A stretch of DNA of 9,365 nt, taken from assembly GCA_001796995.1 (NCBI GenBank), contig MGOB01000065.1:1529-10893 (forward strand), given 5' to 3'. This stretch comes from Chloroflexi bacterium RBG_16_68_14 (GTDB taxonomy: Bacteria; Chloroflexota; Dehalococcoidia; DSTF01; RBG-16-68-14). The notes under the pieces were generated by a model. It was not told the DNA's origin. It worked only from the letters and a program-made list of their open reading frames with translations, and made no database searches. Both the position numbers and the translations under genes were made by a program. Below, piece after piece: positions 1-4,774 of this stretch (positions within the stretch are counted from its first letter, which is position 1; each line of letters begins with the position of its first letter).

Positions 1-872
<872 letters not shown>

Positions 873-891
873 GGGGAACAGATCCGTAGCT

Positions 892-909
892 GCAGGGCTT
901 CAGCCCTGC
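892..909. repeat. REP-like palindrome, copy A (in helicase leader)
   Basis: Perfect inverted repeat with arms GCAGGGCT (892-899) and AGCCCTGC (902-909) around a TC loop. Core and loop match copies B, C and D (1014-1035, 1066-1087, 3780-3801), but the arms are two bases shorter. It lies inside the predicted 5' leader of the helicase transcript. Confidence 0.7.
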
Positions 910-938
910 CTGTAGCTATCGAACGTCTGTGCTGTGTC

Positions 939-967
939 ACTGTACGGCAGCGCCGGAAGGCTGTCAA
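939..967 (-). promoter_or_regulatory. Sigma70-like promoter of the helicase gene
   Basis: On the minus strand a perfect -35 box TTGACA (962-967) is followed after exactly 17 bases by TACAGT (939-944), which matches four of six positions of the -10 consensus. Transcription would start near 932 and give a leader of about 60 bases before the helicase ATG at 872. The leader contains the palindrome at 892-909. The call rests on sequence match and position only. Confidence 0.6.
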
Positions 968-1013
968 GGGCTCCCCTCACCTCGACCCTCTGCCCTGGAT
1001 CACCACCTCGTAG

Positions 1014-1035
1014 GGACAGGGCTTTAGCCCTGTCC
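1014..1035. repeat. REP-like palindrome, copy B
   Basis: Perfect inverted repeat: arm GGACAGGGCT (1014-1023), loop TT, arm AGCCCTGTCC (1026-1035). It is preceded by TAG, as copy D is. It forms an inverted pair with copy C 30 bases away, an arrangement like that of bacterial interspersed mosaic elements. Confidence 0.8.
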
Positions 1036-1065
1036 AGCCCTTACCAGCAGCCCGGCGAAAGGGCC

Positions 1066-1087
1066 GGACAAACCTGAAGGTTTGTCC
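1066..1087 (-). repeat. REP-like palindrome, copy C, with adjacent second hairpin
   Basis: Perfect inverted repeat: arm GGACAAACCT (1066-1075), loop GA, arm AGGTTTGTCC (1078-1087). Read on the minus strand, its loop (TC) and its downstream flank, CGGCCCTTTCGCCGGG ending near 1051, match copy D and its flank at 3801-3816. The unit is therefore a two-hairpin composite of about 40 bases. The arm bases differ from copy D in a paired way (A-T in place of G-C). Confidence 0.8.
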
Positions 1088-1198
1088 CTGCGAGGTCTCT
1101 GCCGCCACGAAGGCATCCGTTAACCTGCCCGCCGGCAGGCGGGTCCGTTCCGTATCCGTTGACAGTCCGCCCGCCACGAGCGGGAGGCGGAGCGTAGC

Positions 1199-1239
1199 GG
1201 CGACCTTTAGGCCTGCCCTGAGCCCGGCGAAGGGTCGCC
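1199..1239 (-). repeat. CCCTTCG...CTCAGGGCAGGC repeat, copy 1, within a hairpin
   Basis: On the minus strand this reads GACCCTTCG, then CCGGG, then CTCAGGGCAGGC. It is the same family as copies at 4633-4660 (inside the hot-dog gene) and 7846-7882 (inside the pseudogene). Here it is enclosed by 7-bp inverted arms GGCGACC (1199-1205) and GGTCGCC (1233-1239). Confidence 0.7.
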
Positions 1240-1286
1240 ACGGCCCGTCTCCCCCACCGGCGCAAGACCCCAAGGCGGCGGGGCTG

Positions 1287-1292
1287 TATAGT
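1287..1292 (+). promoter_or_regulatory. Possible -10 box for the SDR-HAD transcript
   Basis: TATAGT matches the -10 consensus at five of six positions and stands out in a very GC-rich context, about 58 bases before the SDR start. There is no good -35 box at 16-18 bases, so the call is weak. Confidence 0.3.
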
Positions 1293-1349
1293 AGGTGCGC
1301 CACAGATCATGCGACCGGTCGCTGGCCGGCATCGAGAGGGAGGAGGGCC

Positions 1350-2135
1350 ATGGAGATACAGGGGAAGGTGGCGCTGGTCACGGGCGCCGGCTCCGGCATC
1401 GGCCGGGCGACGGCGCTGCGGCTGGCGCGCGAGGGCGCCTCGGTCGTCGTCGCCGACATCGACGAGGCCGGCGGCCGCGAGACGATGCGCGAGATCGAGA
1501 AGGCCGGCGGCCGCGCCGCCTTCGTCCGCGCCGATGTCACTGAGGAGAAGGACGTGCAGGCCATGATCGCCTTCGCCCAGGAGACCTTCGGCGGGCTGGA
1601 CATCCTCCACAACAACGCCGGCATCCTCACCGACCAGCCCCGCTTCCCCGACGCCGAGCCGGAGCGCTGGTCGCGGGTGCTGGAGATAAACCTGCGCGGC
1701 GTCATCCTGGGCACCCAATACGGCATCCAGTCGATGCGCCAGCATGGCGGCGGCGTCATCGTCCAGACCGCCTCGCTGGCCGGGATCATCGGCTTCGCCA
1801 CCGACCCCGTCTACGCCGCCACCAAGGGCGGCGTGGTGCTCTTCACCGCCTCGCTGGCGCCCCTCAAGGACGCGGCGAACATCCGGGTGAACTGCGTCTG
1901 CCCCGGCATCGTCGATACGCCCATGCTCCACCGTGGCCAGGAGGCCGGCCTGGAGGAGGAGCCGCGGCTAGCGGCAATGCTGCGCGACCTCCCCCTCATC
2001 CCGCCGGAGGAGGTGGCCGACGCCGTGGTGGAGCTCATCCGCGACGACTCGCTCGCCGGCCGCGCCATGCTCATCCCCAACGGCCTGCCGCGCTCGCTGG
2101 CGCCCCAGCCCCCGGTGCCGCTGCCCGGCAGATAA
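1350..2135 (+). CDS. Short-chain dehydrogenase/reductase (SDR), NAD-type
   Basis: This is a cytosolic classical SDR oxidoreductase of 261 residues, the usual family length, expected to interconvert a hydroxyl and a keto group using NAD(P). The Rossmann motif TGAGSGIG is at residues 11-18, and an acidic residue at the end of the second strand (VADID, D36) favours NAD(H). NNAG is at 88-91, the structural Asn at 114, the catalytic Ser at 142 and the YxxxK pair at Y155/K159. The CPGIVDTPM segment (184-192) is typical of the substrate loop. A purine-rich GGGAGGAGGG lies just upstream of the ATG (1338-1347). The C-terminus is a short Pro-rich tail. The HAD gene begins two bases after the stop, so the two are almost certainly co-transcribed. 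The substrate is not readable; beside CoA enzymes, a hydroxyacyl or alcohol intermediate is plausible. Confidence 0.93.
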   Translation: MEIQGKVALVTGAGSGIGRATALRLAREGASVVVADIDEAGGRETMREIEKAGGRAAFVRADVTEEKDVQAMIAFAQETFGGLDILHNNAGILTDQPRFPDAEPERWSRVLEINLRGVILGTQYGIQSMRQHGGGVIVQTASLAGIIGFATDPVYAATKGGVVLFTASLAPLKDAANIRVNCVCPGIVDTPMLHRGQEAGLEEEPRLAAMLRDLPLIPPEEVADAVVELIRDDSLAGRAMLIPNGLPRSLAPQPPVPLPGR

Positions 2136-2137
2136 CC

Positions 2138-2833
2138 ATGGCCTATGAGGTCATCCTCTTCGACTTCGGAGAGACGCTAGCCCGCACCGGCTTCGAGGTC
2201 TGGGGCGAGGCATCCCTGTCCTCCCTCCGCCGGTTCGGCTTCCGCGGCTCGCTGGACAACGTCGCCCGGGCGTGGAGCAAGGCTTGGGAAGACATCGATA
2301 CGCCGGAAGGGGTAGCGCACGTCGAGCACAGCACCGACGCCGAGGCCTACGACCGCTGGCGCGGCGAGATCGAGCGTAGAGCCCTCGCGCACCTGGGCTT
2401 CCAGGACCCCTCGCCCGAACTCATAGCAGCCACCCTCGAGATACAGGACCGCCACCAGTATGTCCTCTTCGATGACACGCTACCCGCCCTAGCCGCGCTA
2501 CGCCAGCGCGGCTACCGTCTCGGTGTGCTTTCCAACTTCACCTGGCGCCTGCCTGAGATCGTGCGGGAGCTCGGCCTGGCCCCGTATGTCGAGCACGTCG
2601 TCGTCTCCGCTCGCGCTGGCTACCGGAAGCCGCACCCGGAGATCTTCCGCCGCGCCCTGGAGGCGTTCCGCGTGGAGCCGAGCGAAGCACTCGTCGTCGG
2701 CGACAGTCTGCTTGCGGATGTCGAGGGCGCGCGCCGTGCGGGCATTGCGGCCGTCTTGCTGGACCGCTCGGGCGCCCACGACGGCCATAAGCCGAGGATC
2801 CGGAGCCTGGCCGAGCTGCTGGACTTGGTCTAG
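2138..2833 (+). CDS. HAD-superfamily hydrolase
   Basis: This is a cytosolic hydrolase of the haloacid dehalogenase superfamily, 231 residues, with an alpha-helical cap between motifs I and II (roughly residues 15-110). Motif I is LFDFGETL, with nucleophile D9. Motif II is LSN (131-133), motif III has K164 in YRKPHPEIF, and motif IV is VVGDSLLADVEGA, with D189 and D194. The second Asp of the usual phosphatase DxD signature is Gly (G11), so the general acid normally placed there is absent. This variant occurs in uncharacterised HAD proteins, so phosphatase activity should not be assumed. The start ATG lies two bases after the SDR stop with no strong ribosome site, suggesting translational coupling. 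Codon use is somewhat less GC-biased (CTA, ATA) than in the SDR and hydratase genes. Confidence 0.9.
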   Translation: MAYEVILFDFGETLARTGFEVWGEASLSSLRRFGFRGSLDNVARAWSKAWEDIDTPEGVAHVEHSTDAEAYDRWRGEIERRALAHLGFQDPSPELIAATLEIQDRHQYVLFDDTLPALAALRQRGYRLGVLSNFTWRLPEIVRELGLAPYVEHVVVSARAGYRKPHPEIFRRALEAFRVEPSEALVVGDSLLADVEGARRAGIAAVLLDRSGAHDGHKPRIRSLAELLDLV

Positions 2834-2852
2834 CCCGACCATCGAACGCCCG

Positions 2853-2882
2853 TTGCCAGCGCACTCCCGCTTGCGCTAGACT
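2853..2882 (+). promoter_or_regulatory. Candidate promoter before the enoyl-CoA hydratase gene
   Basis: TTGCCA (2853-2858, five of six to the -35 consensus) is followed after 18 bases by TAGACT (2877-2882, four of six to the -10 consensus), in the 89-base gap after the HAD gene. It could start a separate transcript for the hydratase and hot-dog genes. The match is modest and read-through from the SDR-HAD operon is also possible. Confidence 0.35.
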
Positions 2883-2922
2883 CGCACCGTCCGGTTCGTC
2901 TCCAGAGAAAGGTAGGACCACC

Positions 2923-3753
2923 ATGGCCGATGACGTCCTCTTCGAAAAGCGGGCCGACGGCGTCGCCCTCATCACGCTCAACCGGCCCGATAGCCTGAAC
3001 GCCATGGGCGGCCAGCTCATGCCCATGCTCGCCCGCTACCTCGACCAGTCCCTCCGCGACCGCGAGGTGCGCGCCGTCGTCCTCACCGGCGCCGGCCGCG
3101 CCTTCTGCGCCGGCGGCGACGTGAAGGCGATGGGCCAGCGCCCCGCCGGCGCCCCCGCTGGCGGCGACCAGACCCGCTCCGTGCCCGGCGCGGGCGAGGA
3201 GGGAGTGGTCGGCCTGCGCGAGATGCAGATGCGCACCAGCTACGTCCTCCACACCATGCCCAAGCCGACCATCGCCATGGTCAACGGCTACGCCGTCGGC
3301 GCCGGCCTCAGCCTTGCCCTCGCCTGCGACCTGCGCATCGCCTCCGACCAGGCCCGCTTCGGCACCGCCTTCCGCAACGTTGGCCTGAGCGGCGACTTCG
3401 GTGGCTCCTACTTCCTCCCCCGACTGGTCGGCTCCGCCAAGGCCCGCGAGCTCTACTTTACCGCTGAGATCATCGATGCCCAGGAGGCGTTCCGCCTCGG
3501 CATCGCCAACCGCGTGGTGCCCCACGACCAGCTCGAGGAGGAGACGCTCGCCTTCGCCGCCAAGCTGGCCGCCGGGCCTACCGGCGCCTACGCCCGCATG
3601 AAGGAGAACCTCAACCTGGCCTGGCACGTCGACCTGAAGACGATGCTCGACCACGAGGCGCTCAACATGCGCCTGGCCGGCCTGAGCAGCGACTCCCGGG
3701 AGGCGGTGCGCGCCTTCATCGAGAAGCGCGAGCCCAAGTTCGCCGGCAACTAG
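2923..3753 (+). CDS. Enoyl-CoA hydratase/isomerase (crotonase fold), PaaG-like active site
   Basis: This is a cytosolic crotonase-superfamily enzyme of 276 residues acting on an acyl-CoA. The first oxyanion-hole segment is AFCAGGDVKAM (60-70) and the second is GYAVGAGLSLALACD (122-136). Neither catalytic Glu of classical crotonase is present: the first position is in GAGLSL and the second in the RNVGL stretch. Instead D158 in GLSGDFGGSYFLPRLVG sits where PaaG-type Delta3,Delta2-enoyl-CoA isomerases carry their catalytic Asp, so isomerisation is likelier than simple hydration. A Gly/Ala/Pro-rich loop (71-96) is longer than usual. A purine-rich AGAAAGG/GGTAGG lies at 2906-2916 before the ATG. 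The next gene encodes a hot-dog dehydratase, consistent with a shared acyl-CoA pathway. Family is certain; exact reaction is inferred. Confidence 0.92.
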   Translation: MADDVLFEKRADGVALITLNRPDSLNAMGGQLMPMLARYLDQSLRDREVRAVVLTGAGRAFCAGGDVKAMGQRPAGAPAGGDQTRSVPGAGEEGVVGLREMQMRTSYVLHTMPKPTIAMVNGYAVGAGLSLALACDLRIASDQARFGTAFRNVGLSGDFGGSYFLPRLVGSAKARELYFTAEIIDAQEAFRLGIANRVVPHDQLEEETLAFAAKLAAGPTGAYARMKENLNLAWHVDLKTMLDHEALNMRLAGLSSDSREAVRAFIEKREPKFAGN

Positions 3754-3779
3754 GCCAGCGACGCAGCGTAGCAGCGTAG

Positions 3780-3819
3780 GGACAGACCTTCAGGTCTGTC
3801 CGGCCCTCTCGACGGGCCG
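3780..3819 (+). repeat. REP-like palindrome, copy D, with second hairpin
   Basis: First hairpin: arm GGACAGACCT (3780-3789), loop TC, arm AGGTCTGTCC (3792-3801). It is followed immediately by a second hairpin, CGGCCC (3801-3806), TCTCGAC, GGGCCG (3814-3819). This two-hairpin order is shared with copy C on the minus strand (1087 down to about 1051). It fills the gap between the hydratase stop and the hot-dog gene's ribosome site. It might form a structure in the transcript, but there is no T-run for an intrinsic terminator. Confidence 0.8.
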
Positions 3820-3841
3820 AGGAAGAACAGGAGGCACCACG

Positions 3842-4759
3842 ATGACTGACGAGATCATCGTCCGGGAAGGCTACTACTACGGGCCCCTGCGCGCCCCGGT
3901 CAACCCCGGCCGGGACACCACGGGCAACATCCACAGCGACGATGACGCCCGAGAGCTGGGCTTCCGGGGCGGCCTGGTGGCCGGCTCCATCCACATGGAG
4001 ATGTTCCCTCCCCTCCTGCTCCGCGCCTTCGGCGAGCGCTGGTTCGAGCGTGGCACCCTCTCGCTCTACTTCCTCGCCCCTACCCTCCACGGCGAGGAGG
4101 TGCGCGCCGTCGTCGGCGTGCCGCCGGAGGGAGCGACGGACGTGCAGGTGGAGGCCTGGGCCGAGCGCGCCGACGGCCAGCGCATCGGCGAGGGTACCGC
4201 CTCTGTCGGCGACTCGCCAGAGCCCTCGGCGCTCCGGGCGCGAAAGCTCGAACGCTATCCCGCCGAGGAGCTGCGCATCCTGGCCGAGCTGTGCGCGGGC
4301 GACGAGTTCCCGGTGGTCGAGACGCAGGTGACACAAGAGGACGTGGACCAGCGCCTCAAGGTCATCACCGAGCCGATGCCCTGGTACAGCGCTCCCTCGC
4401 GCTGGGGCGCCACCCTGCCCACCCCGGCGGCCCAAGTGCAGGCCCTCATCCAGCCCGCCTACGCCTACCTCGTGGGCCGGCGCGCCGAGGCCATCGGCCT
4501 CTTCGGCGCCATCGAGCTGCGCAACGTGGACGGGCCCTTCCTGGTGGGGAAGACCTATCGGGCCGGGGGCACGCTGCTCCACGTGGGCGACTCGCCCAAG
4601 ACCGAGTACCTGTGGTTCGACACCTGGGCCGACGACCCTTCGGCTTCGCTCAGGGCAGGCTCCGGCCGCCGCGTGGCGGAGATGCGCATGCAGCTCCGCT
4701 TCATGAAGGCCTCCTCGCCGCTGTACCAGGAGGCGGAGGCGACAGCCGAGACCACCTAA
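3842..4759 (+). CDS. MaoC-like double hot-dog acyl-CoA dehydratase
   Basis: This 305-residue protein appears to contain two hot-dog domains and probably hydrates or dehydrates an enoyl-/hydroxyacyl-CoA. The N-terminal half carries a hydratase-2-like signature, GNIHSDDDARELGFRGGLVAGSI (28-50), with H31 as the likely catalytic His. The C-terminal half (about 165-295) looks like a second, degenerate hot-dog unit ending in MRMQLRFMKASSPLYQE. A strong AGGAGG (3829-3834) lies 7 bases before the ATG. Residues about 264-275 (DDPSASLRAGSG) are encoded by a dispersed CCCTTCG...CTCAGGG repeat that keeps the frame, so the C-terminal region has absorbed a repeat insertion. A frameshifted copy of the gene's last ~130 bases lies at 7838-7980. 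It follows the enoyl-CoA isomerase in the same direction. The hot-dog assignment is good; the substrate is unknown. Confidence 0.82.
   Translation: MTDEIIVREGYYYGPLRAPVNPGRDTTGNIHSDDDARELGFRGGLVAGSIHMEMFPPLLLRAFGERWFERGTLSLYFLAPTLHGEEVRAVVGVPPEGATDVQVEAWAERADGQRIGEGTASVGDSPEPSALRARKLERYPAEELRILAELCAGDEFPVVETQVTQEDVDQRLKVITEPMPWYSAPSRWGATLPTPAAQVQALIQPAYAYLVGRRAEAIGLFGAIELRNVDGPFLVGKTYRAGGTLLHVGDSPKTEYLWFDTWADDPSASLRAGSGRRVAEMRMQLRFMKASSPLYQEAEATAETT
4633..4660 (+). repeat. CCCTTCG...CTCAGGGCAGGC repeat, copy 2, inside a coding sequence
   Basis: CGACCCTTCG, then GCTTCG, then CTCAGGGCAGGC, read in frame as DPSASLRAG within the hot-dog dehydratase. It matches copy 1 at 1199-1239 (reverse strand) and copy 3 at 7846-7882, which has a different and longer loop. 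Confidence 0.75.
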
Positions 4760-4774
4760 CCGTCAAGTGGGTCT

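Larger units (their letters stand above)
873..1349. other. Gene-free, palindrome-dense spacer between divergent genes
   Basis: No convincing protein is encoded here; open frames on both strands are GC-driven and resemble nothing. The spacer separates the divergently transcribed helicase and SDR genes. It holds the helicase promoter, three REP-like palindromes (892-909, 1014-1035, 1066-1087), a GC-rich hairpin CCCGCC-GGCA-GGCGGG (1128-1143), an imperfect hairpin around 1167-1190, and a hairpin with arms GGCGACC (1199-1205) and GGTCGCC (1233-1239) that encloses a CTCAGGG-type repeat in reverse orientation. It appears to be a landing site for several short repeat families. Confidence 0.7.

Noticed and set aside
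1041..1931. 296-codon minus-strand frame
   Set aside because: It is the shadow of the SDR gene and the repeat-rich spacer; low-complexity translation with no motif.
2830..3654. 274-codon minus-strand frame
   Set aside because: It is antisense to the enoyl-CoA hydratase/isomerase gene; composition is typical of a GC-rich shadow frame.
3716..4582. 288-codon minus-strand frame
   Set aside because: It is antisense to the hot-dog dehydratase gene, which has a strong ribosome site and family motifs on the plus strand.
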